This document shows, piece after piece, positions 9,922-18,190 of a stretch of 38,260 nucleotides of DNA. The stretch's first letter is position 1; each line of letters opens with the position of its first letter. Below the pieces are notes generated by a model, which was not told the DNA's origin, searched no databases, and saw only the letters and a list, made by a program, of their open reading frames with translations. The position numbers and the translations under genes were made by a program. Source of the DNA: Candidatus Pullichristensenella stercorigallinarum (GTDB lineage: Bacteria; Bacillota; Clostridia; Christensenellales; Aristaeellaceae); contig DVFZ01000005.1 of the NCBI GenBank assembly GCA_018712945.1, forward strand, positions 1-38,260, given 5' to 3'.

Positions 9922-12051
9922 TTATGGCGGCTGGAACGTCACGGTAACAGACGTCGTCGGCGTGACGCGCGCAAGCGCCTCGGGCGACTGGGAAACGGCC
10001 ACGCCGCTGCCCTCGATGCGCATCGTCAGTCCGCAGGAGCGCAAGAGGCGATTTGCCTCGGCCACGGAAAGGCCGGTCACGTCCGGCACGGTGACGCGGT
10101 TGTTTTCGTCCGCCACGGCATCGCCCTCGACATATAGCATGACCAGCGATCCTTCGGTCATTCCCGCGCCGGCGGCGGGAAGCTGGCCGATCACCGTAGC
10201 GCCGGAGCCGGAAAGCACATAGCCAAGCCCAGCTTCCTTCAGCGCCGCAATGGCGTCAGAAACCGCCAGCCCGCTTAGATCGGGCACTTCCACCTCGGCT
10301 TGCGGCTCCGCGTCCGCTTCCGGCGCGACGCCGAGGTAGATCAGCGACTGTTCGAGTATGTCCCGGGCAAACGGCGCGGCGGTGGTGGAGCCAAAGTCCA
10401 CAGCCACATCTGCTTCGTCCACGATGAACAGCACCGCGATTTGCGGGTCGTCCATGGGCGCAAAGCCGAGGAACGAGCCGATGTGCGTATCTGAGGAAAC
10501 CACGCCGTTTACATACACCTGCGCCGTGCCGGTTTTGCCGCCGACGCGATAGCCCTCGATGTAGGCGTTGCGCCCGCCGCCCTCGCTGACCACGTTTTCC
10601 AGCAACTGGCGCATAGTGGCGGACGTCTCCTCGGAAATGGTGGTGCCGCGCACCACGGTTTCGCCCTGTTCAATGACCTCGCCATCCGCAGAGGTAATCT
10701 CCTTGACGACGTAGGGCTGAAGCAGCTTTCCGCCGTTCACCACCGAGCAGGCGGCGGTCAAAAGCTGGATGGGCGTGACCGCCACCGACTGGCCAAAGCC
10801 AATGCGCGCCAAATCCACGCGCTTGACCACGCTTTCGTCGATGACGATGCCGCTGCCCTCGCCGGGAATATCCACGCCCGTGGGCTCGCCAAGGCCGAAC
10901 AGTTCCATATAGTCGTAAAACCGCTCGATGCCCAGCCGCAGGCCCAGTTCCACAAACACCGGGTTGCAGGAATTTTCCAGCGCCTCGGCCATGGTCTCCG
11001 CGCCGTGCGGGTTGCCCCAGCAGCGGATGCGCCCGCCCTCCACATAGACGGAACCGGAGCAGTAGAAGCCCTCGTTCACGTTCGTCACTCCCGCGTCCAG
11101 CGCGGCGGCGGCGGTGAGAATCTTGAAAGTCGAGCCCGGCTCGTAGGCGTCGGCGATGACGGTGTTGCGCATGCGCTCGGTGAGCGTAGCCACATCATCG
11201 CGGGGCGGGTCGTTTAAGTCATAGTCCGGCTTGCACACCAGGGCGAGAATCTCGCCGGTCTGCGGCTGCATAACTAGCACGCGCACGCTCTTGGCGTTGT
11301 TGACCGACATGGCCTCGCGCGCGGCGCGCTCGGCAAAGGCCTGGATGGAGGCGTCGATGGTCAGCGTAACGCTACCCCCGTCCACGGCGGGCACGTATTC
11401 GCTGGCGCTGTAACTCAATTCGCGCCCCTTGCCGTCGATTTCCTCGAGGATGCTTCCGGCCTTGCCGGAAAGGTAGTCGTTCAGCGAGGATTCCAGCCCC
11501 GCCTGGCCCACGCCGTCGATGGTGGTCAGCCCCAGAAGCTGGGTGGCAAACGCGCCCATCGGGTAGTAGCGGCGGCTTTCTTCCTCCAGATACAGGCCGC
11601 TCAGGGCCTTCGAGCCGGCGCTTTCGTAGGAAAGCATCATCGTCTTGAGCTGCTGCGCGGTTTCGCGCGTGAGCTGGCGCTTAATGGTCACCCCGCCCTT
11701 GGAGGTGTCGGAAACGCGCTCGACGATCTCGCTTTCCTCCATATCCAACACCGGGGCGAGGATGCGCGCGAATTCTTCGGCATCCTGCACCTGCCGGGGG
11801 CTGGCCGAGGCGGTGTAGGCCGTGGCGCTCATGGCCAATACCGCGCCGTTGCGGTCGTAGATACTGCCGCGCGTGGGCGCGATGACCGATTCGCTCGTCC
11901 ACTGCGCCTGCGCCCGGCGCTGCAAATCCTCAGCCTGAACCACCTGGAGATAAAAAAGCCGCGCCGTGAGCACGCAAAACAGCGCAAAAAAGGCGGCCAT
12001 ACACACCGCAAGGCGACGACGGACGACTGGGCCCGTAAGAACCAACCGCAT
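9922..12051 (-). CDS. spoVD: Class B penicillin-binding protein with two PASTA domains (SpoVD/FtsI type)
   Basis: DD-transpeptidase that cross-links septal peptidoglycan (FtsI/PBP2b) or the spore cortex (SpoVD). One N-terminal membrane anchor (about 13-32) precedes a dimerisation domain starting at RGSIYDRNG. The transpeptidase domain has SxxK at Ser307-Lys310 (GSTFK), SxN at 361-363 (SCN) and KTG at 506-508. Two PASTA repeats follow (about 586-645 and 651-709), each starting with VPD. In Bacillus the dcw cluster holds paralogues pbpB and spoVD; here only one is present, so the same protein may serve vegetative septation. Gene choice between ftsI and spoVD is therefore uncertain, the family is not. 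Confidence 0.93.
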   Translation of the reverse strand: MRLVLTGPVVRRRLAVCMAAFFALFCVLTARLFYLQVVQAEDLQRRAQAQWTSESVIAPTRGSIYDRNGAVLAMSATAYTASASPRQVQDAEEFARILAPVLDMEESEIVERVSDTSKGGVTIKRQLTRETAQQLKTMMLSYESAGSKALSGLYLEEESRRYYPMGAFATQLLGLTTIDGVGQAGLESSLNDYLSGKAGSILEEIDGKGRELSYSASEYVPAVDGGSVTLTIDASIQAFAERAAREAMSVNNAKSVRVLVMQPQTGEILALVCKPDYDLNDPPRDDVATLTERMRNTVIADAYEPGSTFKILTAAAALDAGVTNVNEGFYCSGSVYVEGGRIRCWGNPHGAETMAEALENSCNPVFVELGLRLGIERFYDYMELFGLGEPTGVDIPGEGSGIVIDESVVKRVDLARIGFGQSVAVTPIQLLTAACSVVNGGKLLQPYVVKEITSADGEVIEQGETVVRGTTISEETSATMRQLLENVVSEGGGRNAYIEGYRVGGKTGTAQVYVNGVVSSDTHIGSFLGFAPMDDPQIAVLFIVDEADVAVDFGSTTAAPFARDILEQSLIYLGVAPEADAEPQAEVEVPDLSGLAVSDAIAALKEAGLGYVLSGSGATVIGQLPAAGAGMTEGSLVMLYVEGDAVADENNRVTVPDVTGLSVAEANRLLRSCGLTMRIEGSGVAVSQSPEALARVTPTTSVTVTFQPP

Positions 12052-12071
12052 CCCTCCCCGCTATGCCGTGT

Positions 12072-12437
12072 TTATTGAACCACTCCTTCCCCGCCGGGCA
12101 ATTCGGCGGTTTGCGTTTGTGCGTCGTCCTGCGAAACGGGCAGGCTCACGACTCGGATGGCATCTTCCGTGGGGCGTTCCATGCCCATTTCGGCGGCAAG
12201 CTGTTCAATGCGCTGCGGGTTTTTCAGCATCGAAAGGGATACCTCCAGATTATCCCGCTGCGCGTTCAATTCGACAAGCTCGCCCTTGAGCGCGGCCGCT
12301 TCCTTGGTCTGACCGGAAATACCGGCCAGCATGCCGATGTGAATGAAAAGCCCGGCAAACAAAACGCTCGCCAGCAAGAGCTTTGCCACGCGGCCCCGGC
12401 GTTCGCGCGCGCTCAAGTTTTTCCTGCGCGTGTTCAT
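12072..12437 (-). CDS. ftsL: FtsL/DivIC-like septum formation protein
   Basis: Small bitopic protein of 121 aa: basic cytosolic N-terminus (MNTRRKNLSARERRGR), one membrane helix (about 18-40), then an extracytoplasmic coiled coil (about 43-80, KEAAALKGELVELNAQRDNL) and a polar tail. This is the FtsL/DivIC architecture; those proteins join FtsQ/DivIB and activate FtsW-PBP2. Sequence conservation is always low, so the call rests on topology and position between mraZ and the PBP gene. The ATG at 12437 has GAGGG upstream and follows mraZ by 23 bp, leaving no room for rsmH. Confidence 0.85.
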   Translation of the reverse strand: MNTRRKNLSARERRGRVAKLLLASVLFAGLFIHIGMLAGISGQTKEAAALKGELVELNAQRDNLEVSLSMLKNPQRIEQLAAEMGMERPTEDAIRVVSLPVSQDDAQTQTAELPGGEGVVQ

Positions 12438-12460
12438 TTTGTATTCCCTCGCTTTCCATT

Positions 12461-12925
12461 TTAGACCTGGCCTGGCCCGTAATAGCGGTCGTTGACGTAG
12501 GCAAGCAGGCTTTCGATGTCGTTTTCGGCCATCTCGCAGGTGGCTGCGAACTTGGCTTCGTCCCAAATCTCCAGATAGCGGCCCACGCCCACAAAGCGTA
12601 TGGCCTTATCCATGCCCGCCTTCTGGCGCAGGCCCATGGGTAAAAGCACGCGGCCCTGGCCATCCAGCTTCTGACCGGGGAAAGAAAACGCCTTGATCAG
12701 GCGCACATAGGCCATGCCGCGGGCGTCGCTGTCGGGAATGCGCTCCAGCCGCTTGCCAATCTCTTCCCATTTTTCTACGGGATAGAGGGCGATGGCGTTG
12801 AATTCGTTGTTCAGGCCGATGGTGAAACCCTCGCCCAATGCCTCCCGGTACGCCGAGGGGATGGTGACACGGCCCTTTGGGTCAATCGTATGCGTATAAT
12901 TGCCCGAAAATTCACTGGCCGCCAA
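12461..12925 (-). CDS. mraZ: Transcriptional regulator MraZ
   Basis: AbrB-fold DNA-binding protein that opens the dcw cluster and, in studied bacteria, represses it by binding TGGG-type repeats. Two swapped-hairpin repeats are visible: NYTHTIDPKGRVTIPSAYR near the N-terminus and FPGQKLDGQGRVLLPMGLR in the middle, each with the family D-x-K/Q-G-R core. The start is assigned to a TTG with GGGGG 7 nt upstream, giving 154 aa; GTG and ATG codons further upstream fall inside or before the promoter -10 and are rejected. An unusual start codon could keep repressor levels low. Confidence 0.9.
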   Translation of the reverse strand: MAASEFSGNYTHTIDPKGRVTIPSAYREALGEGFTIGLNNEFNAIALYPVEKWEEIGKRLERIPDSDARGMAYVRLIKAFSFPGQKLDGQGRVLLPMGLRQKAGMDKAIRFVGVGRYLEIWDEAKFAATCEMAENDIESLLAYVNDRYYGPGQV

Positions 12926-12930
12926 GGTCT

Positions 12931-12989
12931 CACCCCCATTTCCATCGCCTGTTCCCCCACATTCTACCACAGAACGGGAATTCATGCCA
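12931..12989 (-). promoter_or_regulatory. dcw promoter with possible MraZ boxes
   Basis: On the minus strand an extended -10, TGG followed by TAGAAT (12961-12969), precedes the mraZ TTG by about 35 nt; the -35 region (12984-12989, TGGCAT) is poor. Between the -10 and the start lie two TGGGGG hexamers 21 nt apart, resembling the TGGG direct repeats bound by MraZ elsewhere. The second also overlaps the ribosome site. Promoter moderately supported; operator role inferred. Confidence 0.55.
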
Positions 12990-13039
12990 CCTTTTGACAC
13001 CAATTTCATACTTTTTTCAAATTTCGACAGAAACCCGAC

Positions 13040-13069
13040 AAAAAAGCGACGCTCCCGAGGAGGAGCGCC
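13040..13069 (-). terminator. Intrinsic terminator of the ABC transporter operon
   Basis: On the minus strand the stem GGCGCTCC/GGAGCGTC (one G-U pair) is followed by GCTTTTTT. It lies 48 nt beyond the last permease gene and before the mraZ promoter, so it separates the ABC operon from the dcw cluster. Confidence 0.85.
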
Positions 13070-13116
13070 GTTGAAGATGACGGAATCCCTTCAAAATTTC
13101 CTTTTCTGTGAAGCAA

Positions 13117-13737
13117 TCAGGCGCGCCATGGGCGGCGTGTCTTTACAAAAACAGCCAGCGCCAGCAGCAGAAGGCCGGCCAGAAAGAGCGGCAGTTTGTT
13201 TCCCGGCAGGCCGAAAGCGTCTGTAAACAGCGTCAGGCGCGGTGGAACCAGCCCGCACAGGTCTACCGCAAACCAAAGCGAAGGCAGGGCGGCAGCGAGG
13301 GCAAGGCTTCCCGAAAATGCGGCGCACAGCGCAGCCAGCCCGCCGGTAAAGGCGGCGTTGGCAAAACCCGCCAGGGCCATGCGGCGCGAAATTTCGCTTC
13401 CTTGCGCCTCCAGGAGCAGCGCGGCGGCGCACGATGATACCCAAAGGGCAACCAGTAACCAGACGGCACGCGCGGCCCATACCGTCCAGAGCGGCACGCC
13501 CTGGGCGGCGACGGCTTCGCGCACGCCGCGCTCGCGCTCTGGGAAAAATAACCCGCACAGCGCGGCCACTCCTGCCAGCGCCGACGCCGCCTCCACCGCC
13601 CGCGCCGTCTGGCGGGCCGTCATCTGCGCAAACATACCGGCAAGCGGCGCCAGCAGAAAGATCAGCAGGGCCGCCAGCGCCATCCACAGGGCGTTGCGGC
13701 GCAGATCAAGCCGCATGGCTTCGGCAAAGCAGGACAT
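13117..13737 (-). CDS. ABC-2-like membrane permease subunit (small)
   Basis: Hydrophobic 206-aa protein with about six predicted membrane helices (the first near residues 16-35, the last near 180-198) and no recognisable enzyme motif. It overlaps the end of the larger permease gene by 32 bp and follows an ABC ATPase, so it is most likely the second membrane half of the same exporter. The ATG at 13737 has AAGGAGGGG upstream. The name is inferred from topology and operon context; the substrate cannot be read from the sequence. Confidence 0.7.
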   Translation of the reverse strand: MSCFAEAMRLDLRRNALWMALAALLIFLLAPLAGMFAQMTARQTARAVEAASALAGVAALCGLFFPERERGVREAVAAQGVPLWTVWAARAVWLLVALWVSSCAAALLLEAQGSEISRRMALAGFANAAFTGGLAALCAAFSGSLALAAALPSLWFAVDLCGLVPPRLTLFTDAFGLPGNKLPLFLAGLLLLALAVFVKTRRPWRA

Positions 13738-14527
13738 ATCCCCTTCCCCTCCTTTTCCATTCCACAGCCAGGGCCGTCAAAAGCAGCAGGGCCAACCCCA
13801 GCAGCGCAGCGGCGGCGCGCCCGCATGCCAATTCGCCAAGCCCTTCCAGAAACCTCGCCGTCTCTCCCAGCGCTTCGTGGCGGGGCGCAAGCAGGCTACC
13901 ATAAGAAAACGCGGGCGCGGAGCGCGCCATCCAGCCCCAGAGAAGCGTCAGCAGCGGGCCAAGCGGCAAGCCAAGGGCCGCGGGCAGCATACCCACGCCT
14001 GTAGAGAGCATGATGGTGGGCAACAGCCAGAAAAGCGCGTACTTGCTGTACGATAGCAAATCCACATTCCCCACACCGTAATCCATCGCCGCCACGCAGG
14101 TGAGCGTCAGGGCCATAACCGCGACGGGCAGGAACATCGCCACCACCAGCGCCGCATAACGGCTCAACGCCAGCTTCCACGAGGAAGCCTGGCGCGCGTA
14201 CACCGCCACGCGGCTGCCGTGCCGGTCGTGCAAAAACAGCGCCGCCGCCGGGAACGCGCACAGCACCGCCAGCACGCTGCCAATCCTGCTGGCAAACAGC
14301 CGGGCATGCGCGCCGGAGAAGCGGTCCACATCGCGGATGAGCGCATAATCTTCCGCGGCCACCACATGCCTTGCTAGGTCATTTTCCACCTGTACGCCTG
14401 GGGCGGAAATCAGCTCCGGCGGGGGAAGCACATCCTGAAAATAGGCAAAGAGTACCAAAACAGCCACCGCCGCAATGTAGCTTGCCGACTTACACACGCG
14501 CTTTATCTCCAGCCAGCACAGGCTCAC
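13706..14527 (-). CDS. ABC-2-like membrane permease subunit
   Basis: Hydrophobic 273-aa protein: one helix at the N-terminus (about 15-32), a soluble extracytoplasmic segment (about 35-75), then several helices to the C-terminus. This resembles ABC-2 type permeases of bacitracin/lantibiotic or NatB-like exporters. The start is GTG and overlaps the ATPase stop as GTGA, so translation is probably coupled. Together with its two neighbours it would form a membrane exporter or sensor complex. Substrate unknown. Confidence 0.72.
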   Translation of the reverse strand: MSLCWLEIKRVCKSASYIAAVAVLVLFAYFQDVLPPPELISAPGVQVENDLARHVVAAEDYALIRDVDRFSGAHARLFASRIGSVLAVLCAFPAAALFLHDRHGSRVAVYARQASSWKLALSRYAALVVAMFLPVAVMALTLTCVAAMDYGVGNVDLLSYSKYALFWLLPTIMLSTGVGMLPAALGLPLGPLLTLLWGWMARSAPAFSYGSLLAPRHEALGETARFLEGLGELACGRAAAALLGLALLLLTALAVEWKRRGRGYVLLCRSHAA

Positions 14528-15399
14528 GCGGCCTCACCCCCGCCCGCGCAGAGCAGATAAGCGTCCTTCAGCCCGGGGCGGTCGGCCCTGCCCAGACCCG
14601 GCGCGCCCTCGGGGTCAAGGAACCGCGCCACACAGCGTTCGCCGTGCTCGACCACGCTCACTACCTGATAGCGGCGTTTGAACTCCGCCAGCGCGCCCTC
14701 GGGCAACTCGGCCAGGAACACCTTGCCCTCGGCGCGCCTGACCAGCTCCTTTGCCGTGCCCAGGTAACGGAGGCGGCCGCATTCGAGGATGGCGACGCGC
14801 TCGCAGATCGCCGCCACATCGTCCACCGTTTCCGAGGCCAACACGACCAACCGGTCTACCGCCGTTTCGGCCAGCAGCCCGCGCAGGCAGCCGCGTTCCT
14901 CGGGCGCAAGGCCGGCGGTAGGCTCGTCCATGAGCAACACGCACGGGTCGTGCATCAGCGCCTGCGCCACGCCAAGGCGGCGCAGCATGCCGCCGGAGAG
15001 CTTGCGCACGCGCGCGTCCATCTCCCCTTCCAACCCCACGCGCTCCAGAAGCTGGGCGGTGCGCGCCTGGCGCGTGCGCGTGTCCAGCCCCGAGAGCGCG
15101 CCCAGGTAATCCATGGCCTCGCGCATGCGCATATTTCCATATATGCTGAAATCTTCAGGAAGATATCCGGTCACCGCCCGCACCGCGCCGGCCCTTTTTA
15201 CCGGCACGCCACACACCAGCGCCTCGCCCGCGTCCGCGCGCAGCAGCGTGGCAAGGATGCGCAAAAGCGTGGACTTGCCCGCGCTCTTGCGCCCCAGCAG
15301 GCCGAATACGCCGCCCTCCATGCGCATCGTCAGGCCGTCCAGCGCCGTTTTGCCGCCAAAGCGCTTGCTCAAATCGCGCAATTCGATGCTGTTTTCCAT
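14524..15399 (-). CDS. ABC transporter ATP-binding protein with variant catalytic loops
   Basis: Nucleotide-binding domain of the exporter encoded with the two permeases. Walker A is GRKSAGKS (36-43), the signature LSGGM (134-138) and Walker B VLLMDE (154-159) are intact. Other motifs deviate from the family: the Q-loop position reads GYLPED (Glu for Gln), the D-loop reads TAGLAP (Ala for Asp), and the switch-histidine position reads ASETVDD, with Glu190 for His. ATP binding is likely; hydrolysis may be slow or depend on other residues. The C-terminal part (about 215-291) is a family-specific extension. GAGAGGAG precedes the ATG. Nearest relatives by sequence are probably the BcrA/CcmA-type exporters. 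Confidence 0.88.
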   Translation of the reverse strand: MENSIELRDLSKRFGGKTALDGLTMRMEGGVFGLLGRKSAGKSTLLRILATLLRADAGEALVCGVPVKRAGAVRAVTGYLPEDFSIYGNMRMREAMDYLGALSGLDTRTRQARTAQLLERVGLEGEMDARVRKLSGGMLRRLGVAQALMHDPCVLLMDEPTAGLAPEERGCLRGLLAETAVDRLVVLASETVDDVAAICERVAILECGRLRYLGTAKELVRRAEGKVFLAELPEGALAEFKRRYQVVSVVEHGERCVARFLDPEGAPGLGRADRPGLKDAYLLCAGGGEAA

Positions 15400-15474
15400 A
15401 AAAAACTGCTCCTCTCATGTCAGGAAGAAGCATAGCGCCCGATTCTAAACTTTTTATCTATTCTCTGCCCAGCA

Positions 15475-15503
15475 TTGAAAAAACGCGGATGCTGTGATAG
15501 AAT
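15475..15503 (+). promoter_or_regulatory. Promoter of the DUF2130 gene
   Basis: TTGAAA (15475-15480), a 17-nt spacer and TAGAAT (15498-15503) preceded by TGA, an extended -10. The expected transcript start near 15510 leaves a leader of about 40 nt and excludes upstream start codons. Confidence 0.8.
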
Positions 15504-15551
15504 CAGAACCAAAAACACGCATGGATACGAATGCTGGAAGGACGAATAAAG

Positions 15552-16928
15552 ATGCAAGAGATCAAATGTCCCAACTGCGGAAAGACCTTCCTGGTGGACG
15601 AATCCGGCTACGCGCAAATCGTCCAGCAGGTTCGAGATAAGGAATTCGACCGGGAACTTCAGCAACGGGAAAAGGCTCTGGAGGACATGAAGGCAAAAGA
15701 CCTCGAGATCGTCCAGATGAAGCAGAAGGAAGAATTCGAGCAAAGGCTCTCCGCGCAGGAAGCGCAGCTGGCGGAAAAAGAAAGGCTGATCGAGCAATTG
15801 AAGGCCCGCCTTTCCGGAACCGAAACCGAAAAACAGCTGGCGGTCACGCAGGCGGTGAGCCAGAAGGAGCAGGAGCGGGAAGCGGCTCTTTCGCAAAAGA
15901 ACAACGAGTTGGCGGAAAAAACCCGTGCGATCGAAGCACTGAAGGCCCGGCTGAACAACAGCGAAACGGAAAAACAGTTGGCCGTTTCCGAGGCGGTGCG
16001 GGAAAAGGAAAAGGCAGTTTCCGAAAAGGAGACGGAAATCGCCAGCCTCAAAAACCGCCTTTCCAGCCAGGAAACGGAGAGCGCGCTGAAGCAGCAGTCC
16101 CTGCACAGGGAATACGAGAGCAAACTGAAGCAGAAGGACGAATTGATTGAATATTACAAGGACTTCAAGGCCCGGCAATCCACGAAAATGATTGGCGAAA
16201 GCCTGGAGCAGCACTGTTTGAACCAGTTCAATGCTCTGCGCATGACGGCGTTCCCGCAGGCCTATTTTGAAAAGGACAACGACGCGCGCAGCGGCAGCAA
16301 GGGCGATTTCATCTTCCGGGAAGCCAGGGACGGGGTGGAGTTTATCTCCATCATGTTCGAAATGAAAAACGAAATGGATGAAACGGCCACAAAGCACAAA
16401 AACGAGGATTTCTTCAAAGAGCTGGACAAGGACAGGCGCGAAAAGAAATGCGAATACGCGGTGCTCGTCTCCCTGCTGGAGATTGACAACGAGCTATACA
16501 ACAACGGCATTGTGGACGTATCCTACAAATACGAAAAGATGTATGTCATCCGTCCGCAGTTCTTTATCCCTATCATCACGCTTTTGCGCAACGCGGCGCT
16601 CAATTCCCTCAAGTACCGCCAGGAGTTGGAAGTGGCGAGAAACCAGCAAATCGACGTGCGCAATTTCGAGGAGAACATCAGCGCTTTCAAGGAAGGCTTC
16701 GCGCGCAATTACAGGCTTGCCAGCGAGCGCTTCAAGACGGCCATCGACGAAATCGACAAGACCATTTTGCACCTGCAAAAAACCAAGGACGCGCTGCTCT
16801 CCTCGGAAAACAACCTCCGCCTGGCCAACAACAAGGCCGAGGATTTGAGCATCAAAAAGCTGACGAAAAACGCGCCGGCGGTCAAAGCAATGTTCGACGA
16901 TCTCCGGCGCGAAAACCTTCAGGGCTGA
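15552..16928 (+). CDS. DUF2130 family coiled-coil protein, possible nuclease
   Basis: Protein of 458 aa in three parts. An N-terminal CPNCG knuckle (6-10) resembles half a zinc ribbon. A long coiled coil (about 25-205) contains a repeated block: LKARL at 84-88 and 131-135, each followed by ETEKQLAV. The C-terminal domain (about 208-445) is the DUF2130 region. In it GSKGDF (Asp252) and FEMKNE (Glu270, Lys272) have the spacing of a PD-(D/E)xK nuclease active site, which suggests nucleic-acid cleavage but is not proven. ATG at 15552 is chosen because GGA lies 9 nt upstream; an ATG at 15531 is too close to the transcript start. It is monocistronic and convergent with the histidine kinase gene. 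Confidence 0.85.
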   Translation: MQEIKCPNCGKTFLVDESGYAQIVQQVRDKEFDRELQQREKALEDMKAKDLEIVQMKQKEEFEQRLSAQEAQLAEKERLIEQLKARLSGTETEKQLAVTQAVSQKEQEREAALSQKNNELAEKTRAIEALKARLNNSETEKQLAVSEAVREKEKAVSEKETEIASLKNRLSSQETESALKQQSLHREYESKLKQKDELIEYYKDFKARQSTKMIGESLEQHCLNQFNALRMTAFPQAYFEKDNDARSGSKGDFIFREARDGVEFISIMFEMKNEMDETATKHKNEDFFKELDKDRREKKCEYAVLVSLLEIDNELYNNGIVDVSYKYEKMYVIRPQFFIPIITLLRNAALNSLKYRQELEVARNQQIDVRNFEENISAFKEGFARNYRLASERFKTAIDEIDKTILHLQKTKDALLSSENNLRLANNKAEDLSIKKLTKNAPAVKAMFDDLRRENLQG

Positions 16929-16969
16929 TCCGCCGCCACACTTTTGCGGGCGTCTTTTGCCCAGGGCAA

Positions 16970-18190
16970 CTATCCCTTCAGAAATTTGAACGTGGCGCGC
17001 ACGCGGGCGCCGCCCTCCGGGGCGTTTTCTACGAACAGCGCACCGCCGTGCCGCTCGGCGAGCGTGCGGCAGATGTAGAGGCCAAGGCCAAAGTGCTCGC
17101 CATCGCGGGCGTCGGCCTTATCGCGGAAATAAGGCTCCACGGCGCGTCGCAGGCCCTCGGGCGAGAAGCCGGAGCCATCGTCCTCCACGGTGAGGGAAAG
17201 TGCGTCGCCCAAGCGCAGAAGCGTGACCGCAACGTTTGTTTTCGCATAGCGCGCGGCGTTGGATACGAGGTTATCAAACACGCGCAAAACCAGCGCCGCG
17301 TCCGCCTCCACCTCGCCTTCGCCGCCGCTTTCCAACGAGAAATGCAGGTCGCGGCACAGGGCTTCCCCCTCGGCAGCCATCTGCGCGCGCAGCGTTTCCA
17401 CGGAAACCCTGGCCGGGGTCACGGCCACCTCGTCCAGCCGCGCCGCCTCGCCCATGGTAGCGGCGTAGCGCTCCAGGCGGGCGATGTGGTTGTCCATTAC
17501 CTCGAGCGTCTCCGTCACCTTCTCGCGCGTCAGGCGGTCGGGAAAATACTTCCTGAGAAAATCGCTGTATCCGCGCAGGATGGTCAGCGGCGTGCGCAAG
17601 TCGTGGGAAAAGGCGGCCTGCATCTGCCGCCGTTCTTCCAGCATGCGCCACATTTCCCGGCTGGAACGCGAAAGCGCCGCGCGCATCTTTTCCATCGAAC
17701 CCAAGGCCCTGTCCATCTCGTTGCCGTTTTCCAGAGCGACAATGGAAAAATCGAGGTCGCTCTGGGCAATGCGGCCCGCGGCCTGCTCGATGGCCCGCAG
17801 GGGCGCTTTCAGTTTGCGGCGGTAAAACAGTATGCCCGTAATCAGCATACAGACGATGAACACCACCGGATAGGACAGCAGCGTGACCGCGCCGTAGAGG
17901 TTGTAGCGGTCGTGTTCTTCGGCGGGAACGATGTCGAGCAGGCCGGCGGAGTAGTAAATCTGTTCGTCCACCACTTCGCCATCAATGACGATTTGCGCCG
18001 GCCGGCGGTATTCGTCGCCATAGCGCAGTTCCCAGGTGTTGTAAAGGTTGTTTTGCAGCTCCGCGCATACGGCTGTGAGCGCCAGTGCGATTGCAAGCGC
18101 CACCAGCACGCAGACGATTTCATACATCACAAAGCTCCACTTGAGCGATAACCGCCGCAGGCGCCGCTTGCGCGCCTTTACTTTACCCAT
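16970..18190 (-). CDS. Sensor histidine kinase
   Basis: Membrane kinase of a two-component system. Two membrane helices (about 21-43 and 102-123) flank a small extracytoplasmic sensor region of about 58 residues; a HAMP linker follows (about 124-175). The dimerisation/phosphoacceptor helix has FSHDLRTPL with His196. The catalytic domain shows the N box (NLVSNAARYA), G1 (DDGSGF) and G2 (GLGLYI). At 406 aa it is typical. The gene overlaps the end of the response regulator by 13 bp, so the pair is one operon. The stimulus is unknown; the nearby ABC exporter is a possible but unproven target. Confidence 0.95.
   Translation of the reverse strand: MGKVKARKRRLRRLSLKWSFVMYEIVCVLVALAIALALTAVCAELQNNLYNTWELRYGDEYRRPAQIVIDGEVVDEQIYYSAGLLDIVPAEEHDRYNLYGAVTLLSYPVVFIVCMLITGILFYRRKLKAPLRAIEQAAGRIAQSDLDFSIVALENGNEMDRALGSMEKMRAALSRSSREMWRMLEERRQMQAAFSHDLRTPLTILRGYSDFLRKYFPDRLTREKVTETLEVMDNHIARLERYAATMGEAARLDEVAVTPARVSVETLRAQMAAEGEALCRDLHFSLESGGEGEVEADAALVLRVFDNLVSNAARYAKTNVAVTLLRLGDALSLTVEDDGSGFSPEGLRRAVEPYFRDKADARDGEHFGLGLYICRTLAERHGGALFVENAPEGGARVRATFKFLKG

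Noticed and set aside
12926-13009. Longer mraZ starting at an ATG near 13009
   Set aside because: That start lies upstream of the -10 element at 12961-12966, and the extra residues do not resemble MraZ.
15420-16397. Phe/Leu-rich minus-strand open frame opposite the DUF2130 gene
   Set aside because: Composition mirrors the Glu/Lys-rich coiled coil on the other strand; no start signal and no membrane-protein pattern beyond that bias.
16929-16969. Terminator between the DUF2130 and kinase genes
   Set aside because: CCGC/GCGG and a TCTTTT tract are present but the stem is only four pairs, too weak to list.
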